DNA of 64,000 bases from assembly GCA_015059015.1 (NCBI GenBank), contig SVBG01000003.1, positions 62,001 through 126,000 on the forward strand. The letters run 5' to 3'. Below are positions 45,719 to 54,206 of the stretch, piece after piece. Both the position numbers and the translations under genes were made by a program. The notes below the pieces were generated by a model, which was given only the letters and a program-made list of their open reading frames with translations, had not been told where the DNA came from and searched no databases. This DNA comes from Erysipelotrichaceae bacterium. GTDB lineage: Bacteria; Bacillota_I; Bacilli_A; ML615J-28; CAG-313. Each line of letters opens with the position of its first letter. Position 1 is the first letter of the stretch.

Positions 45719-46540
45719 TTAAAGTTTATTTACAATGTTTAAACCTAGTTTTTCAGCTAGTTCATAAGCTTTAATAGTAGATTCATCTGATAAATGATCT
45801 GGATCATGAGCATCATCATTGATCATTAATTTAACTTTAGTATCTGCACATAGCTTAAAGAACTCAATATTAGGGTATGCCCAATTATGTGCATCTTTTA
45901 TCTTTCTATCACCACTTGGAACTGTTATATAACGATGTGATTTTTCACAGTTTCTAATACCATTTGCATTAATCTCTAATATAACATCATTTTTTATTGC
46001 GGCATCAATAATGCGTTTTGATGCATTTATGCATTCTTCATCCCAAAATGGGTAACCCCAGTTAAATACATCAGGATGGGCAAAAATTTTAAAATAACCT
46101 GTGTTTAGAGCTTCTATTACTGTATCAGCATAAATCTTAATCATTTCATCAGACAGTTGTGAATAAACAGATAAATATTTATTATTATATTTAAAGTAAT
46201 GTTGTCCAAGAATCATATAATCTAATTTTTTACTTAATAGAGGATAAAATTCTTTAAATTCATCAAAATATTCAATCTCTACAGCACTATGAATGTTAAT
46301 AATATCTTTATATTTTGTTTTAGCTGCTTCTAATTCAGGTAAATAGATATTAATAAAGTCATCCATATTCATTCTTTTTGAATAAATTAACTTTTCTAAC
46401 TCTTGTGTAAAAGGACAGTGATCGGAAATACCAATATCTGTATATCCAAGTTCTATAGCACGGTCTACATAGTCTTCGATTGTTCCTCTTGCATGTTTAC
46501 AAAGGTATGTATGAGTATGATAATTAGTCGTTATTTTCAT
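45719..46540 (-). CDS. PHP-family phosphatase, HisJ/HisK-type histidinol-phosphatase
   Basis: 273 residues, like B. subtilis HisJ. PHP metal motifs: YHTHTYLCKHARGT (HxH near 8-10), SDHCPF near 40, a Glu in VEIEYFDEF near 98, ILGQHYFK near 130, FAHPDVFN near 172 and NDDAHDPDHL near 240. Known members dephosphorylate histidinol phosphate, but no histidine genes are in the window, so another phosphoester substrate is possible. Last gene of the rluB-PAP2-Fic-like-PHP operon; its start overlaps the Fic-like gene by 17 bases. Confidence 0.88.
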   Translation of the reverse strand: MKITTNYHTHTYLCKHARGTIEDYVDRAIELGYTDIGISDHCPFTQELEKLIYSKRMNMDDFINIYLPELEAAKTKYKDIINIHSAVEIEYFDEFKEFYPLLSKKLDYMILGQHYFKYNNKYLSVYSQLSDEMIKIYADTVIEALNTGYFKIFAHPDVFNWGYPFWDEECINASKRIIDAAIKNDVILEINANGIRNCEKSHRYITVPSGDRKIKDAHNWAYPNIEFFKLCADTKVKLMINDDAHDPDHLSDESTIKAYELAEKLGLNIVNKL

Positions 46541-47576
46541 CTTTAGACACTCCTACAGCGTATTCTTTTTTCTTTGGGTCATATAATTTCTTCCATTTTG
46601 CACTACGCCCTGTACCAAGTGGAATAATATAATTCATTTCATGTAGTTTTTTAAGAACTCTCATAATTGTTGATGGACTAACACCTGGATTTAGTCTTGC
46701 TACATCTTCTTTTGAAAATAAATCAGGAAGATTATTAAGAATAGAGTCTTGTATTACATCACTTTTTTGAGCAGTTTTGCTTAATTTTTTATTTTCTATT
46801 TTTTCAAGTTCTAAAACAGCATTATTAATTAATTTTAAGGTAAATTTAACAAAATCATTAAAGAAAATAATCCCTTGATCGTAATTAATGCTACCTCTAC
46901 TTATTAAATTAAATGCTTCTTCTTTATTATTTATGAACATTTTGAAGAAACTAACAAAATTAAAACTAACAATACCACATTTTAATAATAAATAATAATA
47001 AGTAAACATAAGTGCAAGCTCATTATATTCAGAATATGGTTTAATATTGTACATTTCCATAATTAAAATTGAAGATAAAATAATCGGTTCATGTAATTTT
47101 TGATCAATAGCTTTATCATAATCATCTAAAATTGTATTAAATTTATATCGAACGCTCTTATTTTTAGCACCTTGAATAGTAAAATCATTACTATTTATTT
47201 TAATAGTTGGTCCATAAATACGTTTTAATAAGTCTAAAATATCAATACTATTAATAGGATGTTTATCAATAAAAGCATTTGTACGAATTGATTTAATAAT
47301 TCTTTTAATTGCAGCAACCATTTTTTCTTCTTTAGTTTTAGGTGTATAATCTTTAGTAATTATTAGTCTTTGTCTTTCAAAACTAACCTTGATACCTAAA
47401 TATTTAACAATTTCAAAAGTATCTTCTTCTAATGAATTGTTATAATCTACTAAATAGTCATCTTTATAGATTTTACTATACGTTTCAGATTTACCAATTG
47501 TTTTGTATAAATCTAATAATTCTAAAAATAAATCACCTGGAATTTGGTAATTTTTAAGATAATCAAAATTATTCAT
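46524..47576 (-). CDS. Fic-fold protein with degenerate active site and C-terminal winged helix
   Basis: 350 residues. The middle has the Fic helical core: HEPIILSSILIMEMYNIKP (162-180) where Fic proteins have a helix ending in IHPF, then YSEYNELALMFTYYYLL in place of xDGNGRTGRLL, and NKEEAFNLISR...FFNDFVKFTL as the later helices. The HPFxxGNGR motif is thus IKPYSEYNEL (178-187): catalytic His and the phosphate-binding Gly/Arg are lost, so AMP transfer is not expected. The C-terminus (about 285-332) is a winged helix (SPSTIMRVLKKLHEMNYIIPLGTGRSAKW, in parts), as in Fic-wHTH regulators. Likely a DNA-binding or sensing pseudoenzyme. Confidence 0.7.
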   Translation of the reverse strand: MNNFDYLKNYQIPGDLFLELLDLYKTIGKSETYSKIYKDDYLVDYNNSLEEDTFEIVKYLGIKVSFERQRLIITKDYTPKTKEEKMVAAIKRIIKSIRTNAFIDKHPINSIDILDLLKRIYGPTIKINSNDFTIQGAKNKSVRYKFNTILDDYDKAIDQKLHEPIILSSILIMEMYNIKPYSEYNELALMFTYYYLLLKCGIVSFNFVSFFKMFINNKEEAFNLISRGSINYDQGIIFFNDFVKFTLKLINNAVLELEKIENKKLSKTAQKSDVIQDSILNNLPDLFSKEDVARLNPGVSPSTIMRVLKKLHEMNYIIPLGTGRSAKWKKLYDPKKKEYAVGVSKDENND

Positions 47577-47579
47577 AGT

Positions 47580-48503
47580 TTATCGGTCCTTTAAAAAAGG
47601 TATTTTTTTAAATAAATATGGAACAACAACAATCGCAATGATTGCTAAAAATGTATGAGTTACTAAATTAGATGTCATTAATAACCAATGATATTGTTCA
47701 ATAAAGTTTAAATGATTAATAACATGAATACCTAAATATACAAATAGCATAACACAAATGCCCACTAAATATCTTAGGATATTAATTTTTTTATTTTTAG
47801 CTACTTCAAAATTAACATATTTTTCTTCTAATATTAATCCTAATAAACAACCTATTAAGATACCCATTCCTTTATAGAAGTCTTTACCCATATTTTTAAA
47901 GAATAAAAAAGGAATAAAACAGAGTGTTGTAATAATAAATAATAATACTTTTTTATGATAAAACTTGTCTATAAGCGTTCCAAATATAATTGTTGTGATA
48001 ATTCCTATACCAACTCCTACAATAACGTCTCCTGGGAAATGTACACCAAGATAAAGTCTTGAAATTGGAACAATTATTAACATTAATATACTACAAATTA
48101 TTACCCAGTTCTTCTTGAAATATCTTATAATACTAGAATATAATGTTCCAGAATTTTGGCTATGACCACTTGGAAATGATGTTCCTGTTGCGGAAGCATC
48201 TAAAGAAGTACCAGCAAAGCGATCTAAATATGATTTTCCAGGATATTGAAATGGTCTTAAAGCAAGAATTAATCCTTTTAATACACCATTTAAGTTAATA
48301 CTAACAATACTAATAAAAGCAACTTTAATGCCTTTTTCTTTGTTAATACACCAGTAAACAATAGTCATTAGTATTAAGATTCCAATACTTCCTCCAATTT
48401 GTGCAATAACATAAAAGAAATAATCTAAGAATTTAGAATCAATACTATTAAACCATTCTAAAATATCCCATTCAAAATTAAAACGATACACATCTAAAAA
48501 CAT
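47580..48503 (-). CDS. PAP2-family membrane phosphatase
   Basis: 307 residues with about seven TM segments. The PAP2 tripartite site is complete: KGLILALRP (K-x6-RP, near 69-78), SFPSGHS near 108, and SRLYLGVHFPGD (SR-x5-H-x3-D near 147). Members dephosphorylate undecaprenyl pyrophosphate or phosphatidate on the outer face of the membrane. Spaced three bases from each neighbour in the rluB operon. Confidence 0.92.
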   Translation of the reverse strand: MFLDVYRFNFEWDILEWFNSIDSKFLDYFFYVIAQIGGSIGILILMTIVYWCINKEKGIKVAFISIVSINLNGVLKGLILALRPFQYPGKSYLDRFAGTSLDASATGTSFPSGHSQNSGTLYSSIIRYFKKNWVIICSILMLIIVPISRLYLGVHFPGDVIVGVGIGIITTIIFGTLIDKFYHKKVLLFIITTLCFIPFLFFKNMGKDFYKGMGILIGCLLGLILEEKYVNFEVAKNKKINILRYLVGICVMLFVYLGIHVINHLNFIEQYHWLLMTSNLVTHTFLAIIAIVVVPYLFKKIPFLKDR

Positions 48504-48506
48504 AAA

Positions 48507-49262
48507 TTAATTCTCCTTATGTTTAGTGATATCTTTAGACTGTTTAGAAAGAGCATATAAAGTTTTAACATCATGAATAGTTAAAACTCTAACTTCTCCT
48601 TCTTTTAGATTATTAATTGTAATATGACCAAATCTAACTCTTGTTAATTTTTTAACTTCATGCCCAGTAGCTTTAAACATTTCTTTAACTTGATGGTAAT
48701 TACCCTCAGTAATAATTATTCTTACTAAACTAGATCCATGTTCACGGTCTAGTGATTCAATAGTAACAACCGCAGGAAGTGTTTTTTTACCATTAATAAC
48801 AATACCTTCTGATAATTTTTTAATATCTGTAAAAGTAAAAATCCCCTTTACACGCGCAAGATATTCTTTTTCAAGACCACTTTTAGGACCAACTAAAGTA
48901 TTCATAAACTCACCATCATTAGTAAGTAATAGTACCCCTTTAGTATCGTAATCAAGTCTACCTACTGAATATAATCTTTCTTTCTTTAAAACTTCAGGTA
49001 AAATATCAATAATCGTAGTTCTACCTCTATCATCACTAGATGTACAAACAACTCCACGTGGTTTATTAATCACATAATATTTTTTTGTTTCTTTTTCAAT
49101 GATTTTACCGTTTACTTCAATAACATCATCATATGATACTTTAGTACCAAGTATAGTAATCACTTCACCATTAACTTTAACATACCCTGCTAAAATTAAT
49201 TCTTCCGCTTTTCTTCTACTACAAATACCACATTCAGCAATTCTTTTTTGTAATCTTTCCAT
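48507..49262 (-). CDS. rluB: Pseudouridine synthase, RsuA/RluB type
   Basis: 251 residues from the ATG at 49262 (AAAGGA upstream); an in-frame start at 49325 has no ribosome binding site. N-terminal S4 domain (MERLQKRIAECGICSRRKAEEL, two parts, residues 1-60), then KPRGVVCT near 67 and the catalytic GRLDYDTKGVLLLTND with Asp104. Family members modify 23S (RluB, U2605) or 16S rRNA; sequence alone slightly favours RluB. First gene of a four-gene operon. Confidence 0.93.
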   Translation of the reverse strand: MERLQKRIAECGICSRRKAEELILAGYVKVNGEVITILGTKVSYDDVIEVNGKIIEKETKKYYVINKPRGVVCTSSDDRGRTTIIDILPEVLKKERLYSVGRLDYDTKGVLLLTNDGEFMNTLVGPKSGLEKEYLARVKGIFTFTDIKKLSEGIVINGKKTLPAVVTIESLDREHGSSLVRIIITEGNYHQVKEMFKATGHEVKKLTRVRFGHITINNLKEGEVRVLTIHDVKTLYALSKQSKDITKHKEN

Positions 49263-49346
49263 ATTTAGTATCCTTTTTTTATAAATATTCAAATCTATTA
49301 TACTAAAAATCATCATTTTTTTCAAGGTAATTAATAATATAGATAA

Positions 49347-49406
49347 AATAACCCTTCTGTAAGAGGATGAAACAAAAAAAGATGAGTAAATATCTACTCA
49401 TCTTCT
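49347..49406 (-). repeat. Dispersed repeat, copy 8, with terminator hairpin
   Basis: Hairpin AAGATGAGTA (49379-49388) / TACTCATCTT (49395-49404) with a T-run on the minus strand, then GTTTCATCCTC-TTACAGAAGGGTTATT. It ends the membrane protein gene at 49427 and lies upstream of rluB. Complete copy. Confidence 0.85.
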
Positions 49407-49426
49407 AAAAACTTATCAAACAAATA

Positions 49427-50035
49427 CTAATTTATTTTTAATCTAACTAATAATCCACAATTAAATATATATCCAATTATACAAACAATGACAGTTAGAT
49501 AATGCATCTTAATATTATACTCATTACTATTAACTGCTATTAATGTATTAGTTAAAGTCAAAATAGAAATAACTACATCCATTAAGTTAATAGTTCTTAA
49601 TTCTTTTATCAAAATATTAGTTTCACTTCTTCGTATAAATTGTTCTATAACGATAATTGATTTAATAGTAACGTATAATGCAACACAAATAGATGGAATT
49701 AAAGTCATTTCTATGATTCTTTTATCATTGATTAATAATATAATTGGAAAAATCAAAAATATATTTAGAATAATTAATAAAACTTTAATTATTTTAAACT
49801 TTACTAAATAATTGTTGTGGTTTTTATAAATAAAAATTAATAACAAACCTTTAATTAATACTAACAATAAATAGTAAATACTAATAGTTTCATGCCACAT
49901 AGAGTGTTTAATTATACCTAATATTCTATTAAATATAGAAAATAATAATGTAAGAATTGAAGATATTATATAAATTATTTTCTTATTAGTATTAATAATT
50001 GTCTTTAATTTAATTAAATAATTATTTAGTTTCAT
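49427..50035 (-). CDS. Six-TM membrane protein, TetR-linked
   Basis: 202 residues, about six hydrophobic segments (about 20-40, 50-70, 82-102, 112-132, 150-167, 178-196). No family recognised. It starts 14 bases inside the TetR gene and is coupled to it; TetR regulators commonly control the membrane protein next to them. Terminator in repeat copy 8. Confidence 0.7.
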   Translation of the reverse strand: MKLNNYLIKLKTIINTNKKIIYIISSILTLLFSIFNRILGIIKHSMWHETISIYYLLLVLIKGLLLIFIYKNHNNYLVKFKIIKVLLIILNIFLIFPIILLINDKRIIEMTLIPSICVALYVTIKSIIVIEQFIRRSETNILIKELRTINLMDVVISILTLTNTLIAVNSNEYNIKMHYLTVIVCIIGYIFNCGLLVRLKIN

Positions 50036-50597
50036 AGTTAATAACTTTTTTCATAATATTAGCTATTTTATTAACATCATCAATGCAGTCTTTTTCTATC
50101 CATTTTTGGATAACCGCAACAAGGCCTAAACTATAATAGGAGAAAATATATTCTTGTTCATCAAGTGGTACTTGGTAAATATCTAATATTTTAGAAAACA
50201 ATTGTTCATACATTTTTTCAAAAGTAATTTGTTTTTTAAAAATATAAGGTTTTTCATGTATAAGCTTATAAATTTTTTTATTTTGTTTAATAAAATTTAA
50301 ATAAGGAATTAAATAATCATCATTTATTAGAAATAAACTATTTTTTGTAGCTTTATTTATATCAATCGTTTTATTATTAAATGTATTATGAAATCTTTTA
50401 TTAATCATTTCTAAAGTTTCATATAATAAATCATCTATAGATAAATAATGCAAATAAAAAGTAGATCTATTTACACCAGCTTTTTTACAAATTTCAGTTA
50501 CTGTTATAAATTCATAATCTTTTGTTTCTAATAATAAAAGGAGAGCTTCATTCATTAGTAAAGCAGTATTAAAATATTTACTTTCTGATTTATTCAT
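50022..50597 (-). CDS. TetR/AcrR-family transcriptional regulator
   Basis: 191 residues. The N-terminal helix-turn-helix FITVTEICKKAGVNRSTFYLHYLSIDDLLYETL (in parts, residues 30-62) is typical TetR, followed by an all-helical ligand/dimer domain. Such regulators usually repress their own operon, here the six-TM membrane protein. GGAGGAGA precedes the ATG. Ligand unknown. Confidence 0.93.
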   Translation of the reverse strand: MNKSESKYFNTALLMNEALLLLLETKDYEFITVTEICKKAGVNRSTFYLHYLSIDDLLYETLEMINKRFHNTFNNKTIDINKATKNSLFLINDDYLIPYLNFIKQNKKIYKLIHEKPYIFKKQITFEKMYEQLFSKILDIYQVPLDEQEYIFSYYSLGLVAVIQKWIEKDCIDDVNKIANIMKKVINYETK

Positions 50598-50614
50598 CTT
50601 CTCCTCCTAATTAA

Positions 50615-50968
50615 TTATTCATTTACTATTTCTTGAGCTAATTTGATAATATCGCTGCCGTATTTTTGTTTTCCTTTTTCAAGTAATTTTTTATAAATGA
50701 GGTAGTTTATTGAGACAAAAAATATTCCAATTATTCCTATTATAATTCCGATAATCATTGTAATATTGGAATTATCTCCTATTACGCCCATTGCAAAACT
50801 CATTCCTGTTCCCAAAATTAAAGCTCCAATTATTCCAATAACTAAAGAAACAATTTCTGCTGTTTGTTTTGCTTTTTTATCTAACTTCTTTAACGCAACA
50901 ATTTTACTTGTCTTTTTTGGTGCATATTCACCTGCTATTTTTTCTGCAATAATTTTATCAGTGTTCAT
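50615..50968 (-). CDS. Small two-TM membrane protein
   Basis: 117 residues: a basic N-terminal segment (IAEKIAGEYAPKKTSK...), two closely spaced Gly-rich TM helices (about 40-62 and 70-92), and an amphipathic end. Proteins of this form are widespread in Bacillota and sometimes annotated, without good support, as dihydropteridine reductase. GGAGGAC precedes the ATG. It is 17 bp upstream of the TetR gene, on the same strand. Confidence 0.72.
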   Translation of the reverse strand: MNTDKIIAEKIAGEYAPKKTSKIVALKKLDKKAKQTAEIVSLVIGIIGALILGTGMSFAMGVIGDNSNITMIIGIIIGIIGIFFVSINYLIYKKLLEKGKQKYGSDIIKLAQEIVNE

Positions 50969-51050
50969 ATTCTGTCCTCCTTTACTGACATTTTAATTAT
51001 ATCAATACAAAAAAGGATTATGAACAACACAATTTATTTAAACTGTTGAA

Positions 51051-51443
51051 TTATAATCTTACCAAATTACTATTAAGTATTTTTCCTGTTTCTTCATCAA
51101 CAATGTTTAATGCAACATTACCTAAAAACTTATATTCTTTTAAAGTTTGTAAAACTATTTCTGTATTTTTCTTACAAAATGGTTCATCACCAAACCATAA
51201 GATAACTTCTGAATAATTATTAATTTTTTTTAAAAAATTCAAAAACAAAGTTAATTTATTTACATATTCTTCTTTTGATACTTTATGAATAGTTGAACGT
51301 TCAATAATAAATTCCTCACTAAATAACTTAGTATTATATCCGCCTTTAACCATTGCTTCATTAAAAGGTATAAAAGTTTCATTAGGATATTTTTCTTGTA
51401 ATATTTTATTTAAACATTCACCAGCTGTAATATTTATTTTCAT
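51051..51443 (-). CDS. Hypothetical protein, possibly DUF1835-like
   Basis: 130 residues. N-terminal ITAGECLNKIL resembles the GDS/GES start of DUF1835 proteins, and VILWFGDEPFCKKN near 82 resembles their central motif; the family normally is longer, so this is a short version. GAGG before the ATG; a minus-strand TATACT -10 (plus 51475-51480) is just upstream. Function unknown. Confidence 0.5.
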   Translation of the reverse strand: MKINITAGECLNKILQEKYPNETFIPFNEAMVKGGYNTKLFSEEFIIERSTIHKVSKEEYVNKLTLFLNFLKKINNYSEVILWFGDEPFCKKNTEIVLQTLKEYKFLGNVALNIVDEETGKILNSNLVRL

Positions 51444-51513
51444 AAAAACCTCAAAATATATTTAATTATAGTATTAGTATATCATAACTTATTATTTATT
51501 ATTTAAATAAGAC

Positions 51514-51576
51514 AATAATTCCTCTTCTATAAGAGGATGAAACAAAAAAATATGAGTAAATATCTACTTATCTTCT
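51514..51576 (-). repeat. Dispersed repeat, copy 9, with terminator hairpin
   Basis: Minus strand AGAAGATAAGTAGATATTTA-CTCATATTTTTTTG, then TTTCATCCTCT-TATAGAAGAGG. Here the box itself forms a perfect 6-bp hairpin (CCTCTT/AAGAGG). It ends the 382-residue gene at 51564. Confidence 0.8.
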
Positions 51577-52712
51577 ATAAAGGGGAAATCTTTAATGATT
51601 TCTCTATTATTAATTTTCTTTGCAATAGTAATAGTATTAGAAGTTATTTCAAGTGTTGATAATATAATAGCAGTATTTGAAGATATAATTTCTTCTTTTC
51701 TTAATTCTTTAATTATTTTAATCATCTTATTTACAAAGTATTCTGATTCGTCAATTAAATCATCTATATTACAATTATTGTTAAATAATAAATCTTCAAA
51801 TGTTTGAATATGATTTTGTTCTTTAAATATTGCTTCTTCAGTATCTTCATAATAAGCTATGTTCCATTTTTCTTCGCAAGTCTTTTTCTCAGTAGTATAT
51901 TGCATTGTTAAATCTGTATTTTCACAATTTATCCAAATAACACTTATATCTAAACTTTTCCATTTATTTAAAATTTCAATCATATTTTCTTTAATGATTT
52001 TAAATACAGGAACTTTTTTAGGAAGAGGTATTTCTATTTTATTGCCATTGTCTAGTTTAAATCTTATGTGATGATAACCTTTTATATTATTTTCTTCATC
52101 TATATAATATAAAATATTATCTTTAATTTTCATATTAGTAATATCTTTTTTCTCATTTATAAATTTAAACTCTTTTGTTGGTTTAGTATATTTAATATAA
52201 GTAATAAAAGTTTCATCATCAAGATATTTAAAAATATGTTCTTCATAAATATTATTTTCGATAGGATTATACATAAATAGTACAGGAATTCCAATATGTT
52301 TTATGATTCTATTTTCTTTATCATAATATGATTTTGAAAGAGAATAGAAACCATTATTTAAGCTATAACAAATAAATTCTAAGATTTTATCTTCATAAAA
52401 ATAAAAGTTTAAATATTTTATCTTCCCATCGAGATATTTTTCAGATAAAATAATCTTATTATTTTCATCAAAAAAATATTTATAATTAAATCCTTTATCA
52501 ATATTTTTAATTTCTCTACCAATAGATTGATTAGTACACATTATTTCTGTTACATATGAAGGTTCATATAAACCTGCCATAAATCCCAATCCTTTACTAT
52601 ACTTAAGTATATTTGTATTTTTAATGATTTTATCATAATAAGTTATAAAATCGAAATCTTGATATTTTTGATAAAGTTCATATAGTTCTTTTTCAATGTT
52701 GTTAATATACAT
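51564..52712 (-). CDS. Hypothetical protein, 382 aa
   Basis: Soluble, acidic, Tyr/Asn/Lys-rich; no signal peptide or TM. Several repeating strand pairs of the form KIKYLNFYFYEDKIL / SKSYYDKENRIIKHI suggest a beta-repeat sheet of a toxin-immunity or RHS-like kind, but no family can be named. It begins after a short GGGAATCTCC leader (on + numbering 52705-52725) and is 13 bp downstream of the anchored protein gene, so they form a unit. Confidence 0.6.
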   Translation of the reverse strand: MYINNIEKELYELYQKYQDFDFITYYDKIIKNTNILKYSKGLGFMAGLYEPSYVTEIMCTNQSIGREIKNIDKGFNYKYFFDENNKIILSEKYLDGKIKYLNFYFYEDKILEFICYSLNNGFYSLSKSYYDKENRIIKHIGIPVLFMYNPIENNIYEEHIFKYLDDETFITYIKYTKPTKEFKFINEKKDITNMKIKDNILYYIDEENNIKGYHHIRFKLDNGNKIEIPLPKKVPVFKIIKENMIEILNKWKSLDISVIWINCENTDLTMQYTTEKKTCEEKWNIAYYEDTEEAIFKEQNHIQTFEDLLFNNNCNIDDLIDESEYFVNKMIKIIKELRKEEIISSNTAIILSTLEITSNTITIAKKINNREIIKDFPFIEDK

Positions 52713-52724
52713 GGGAATCTCCTA

Positions 52725-53159
52725 TTAATAATTTAACGTGAAATTATAGATGCCATATCCATTCTTATTATCGACTATTGTAAATGAAGCCTCAGCAGCT
52801 AGATCATTTACAACAATTTGGTATGTAAAAATATGTATACTTCCATTATATTCTCGATCATAAGCAGTATGAGAATAATCAGTTATTTTTTTAAATACAA
52901 TACCATTACTAAAATCCATATGATATTTTTTTTCTATTTTTAAAATATAGTTTTCAAGATCATCTTTTTTTATTTTTCCATCAGAATGTAACATTTTTTT
53001 TGCAGAATCATAATCATCTTCTACTATTGAATAACAAAACTCTTTTGCGAAATCTCTAGAATCTTTAATTTTACTAATAAAGTTTAAACATAATAAGGTA
53101 AGACATATCGATAATGATATAGTTATTATTAAAACTATAATAGTAGATTTTCTTTTCAT
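52725..53159 (-). CDS. Membrane-anchored/secreted hypothetical protein
   Basis: 144 residues. N-terminal basic KRK then a TM helix (about 6-27), then a domain with FAKEFCYSIVEDDYDSAKKML (about 39-59, a helix pair typical of small NTF2-like extracytoplasmic domains such as DUF4878) and a beta-rich end. The NTF2-like reading is inferred. AAGGAG precedes the ATG. Confidence 0.6.
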   Translation of the reverse strand: MKRKSTIIVLIITISLSICLTLLCLNFISKIKDSRDFAKEFCYSIVEDDYDSAKKMLHSDGKIKKDDLENYILKIEKKYHMDFSNGIVFKKITDYSHTAYDREYNGSIHIFTYQIVVNDLAAEASFTIVDNKNGYGIYNFTLNY

Positions 53160-53182
53160 TTAAAACTCCTTAAAATATTTTA

Positions 53183-53557
53183 TTATTTAATTTTTAATCC
53201 AAACGCAAGACGTCTTCCATCGATATCCTCAATTACAAATTCTTTATTTTGATAATCAGTAATATTTAAATGTGTTATAAACTTAACATCATTTTTGATA
53301 AATTCTTTTTCAAGTTCTTCTTGTTTATCTGTATAAAGGTATGCGTCATATCCATAACCATATAAAATATGATTAGGAATTACATCGCATTTACTAATTA
53401 ATAAAATAATTTCGGCATCATCTTTATAAAGACATACATGTGGTTGTGTAGATTCTAAATAATCTATTGATCTAAATCCTAATTTATTGACATAATAATC
53501 TTTAGTTTTTAAAATATCTGGAACTGGAAAAATACAACTTAAACCTCTTAGACTCAT
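53183..53557 (-). CDS. VOC-superfamily (glyoxalase/bleomycin-resistance-like) protein
   Basis: 124 residues, one VOC module pair. LSCIFPVPDILKTKDYYVNKLGF (in parts, residues 6-28) is the typical first strand and helix; HVCLYKDDAEIILLI and FVIEDIDGRRLAFGLK close the two beta-alpha-beta-beta-beta units. Could bind a metal or sequester a small hydrophobic compound; the substrate is unknown. Starts after AGGTGT. Confidence 0.82.
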   Translation of the reverse strand: MSLRGLSCIFPVPDILKTKDYYVNKLGFRSIDYLESTQPHVCLYKDDAEIILLISKCDVIPNHILYGYGYDAYLYTDKQEELEKEFIKNDVKFITHLNITDYQNKEFVIEDIDGRRLAFGLKIK

Positions 53558-53667
53558 TTTACACCTCGTTTATTATATTTACCACTAATTCTTTTTACTG
53601 TTTTATTGTAACATATTTTTTTATTTATGTTAATAATTTAAATAAATAATTTAAATAAATAATTGAT

Positions 53668-53728
53668 TTAGCCCTCCTATAAACGGTTAAAATAAAAAAG
53701 ATGAGTAAATATTCACTCATCTTCTATA
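53668..53728 (-). repeat. Dispersed repeat, copy 10, with terminator hairpin
   Basis: Hairpin AAGATGAGT (53698-53706) / ACTCATCTT (53715-53723), T-run on minus, then ATTTTAACCGTT-TATAGGAGGGCTA. It ends the gene at 53768. Confidence 0.82.
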
Positions 53729-53767
53729 ACTAAAGATTATATAAGTGTTTATTATATTTAAATAAAT

Positions 53768-54133
53768 TTATTTAAACATATGAATAAAGAAAAATGGACC
53801 AGTATATTGATTATATGCTTTCATATCTTTAATAGTACAAGCATTGTTAATTGATTTAATTAATTTATTAGCTGCATCAGATTTCCAACTTTTTCTTGGT
53901 GAACAAAATGAAAGATTTCCATTTTCAAGTTTACATTGCAACCAAAGGTTACCATTGCCAATCCCAAATTCAGCTTCTTTAAATTCAGTATAATTAATTG
54001 TTATAACTAATGATGTATCTTTTTTATTAGTACAAATCATTTTGTCTTCTAATACTTCTACTTCATATTCTGCCCATAAATTACCAGGTAGATAGTTATT
54101 TTCTTGACCTAAAATTAATATAAATTTTTCCAT
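53768..54133 (-). CDS. Hypothetical protein, 121 aa
   Basis: Soluble, beta-rich N-terminal 80 residues (YEVEVLEDKMICTNKKDTSLVITINY in parts) and a helical end. Unrecognised family. AAAGGAGC precedes the ATG; repeat copy 10 provides its terminator. It stands between VOC and the ABC transporters with its own leader. Confidence 0.6.
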   Translation of the reverse strand: MEKFILILGQENNYLPGNLWAEYEVEVLEDKMICTNKKDTSLVITINYTEFKEAEFGIGNGNLWLQCKLENGNLSFCSPRKSWKSDAANKLIKSINNACTIKDMKAYNQYTGPFFFIHMFK

Positions 54134-54206
54134 GTTTTGCTCCTTTAATATTGTTATATTACTAATATATCATATACATTTATTAACTTAAAGTTTAATA
54201 CTTTTT

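Noticed and set aside
45719-46540. Histidine biosynthesis locus
   Set aside because: The PHP phosphatase resembles HisJ/HisK, but no other his gene occurs in the window.
49347-49406. Hammerhead or other ribozyme in the dispersed repeat
   Set aside because: The GATGAAA piece recalls a hammerhead core, but CTGATGA and the matching stems are missing in every copy.
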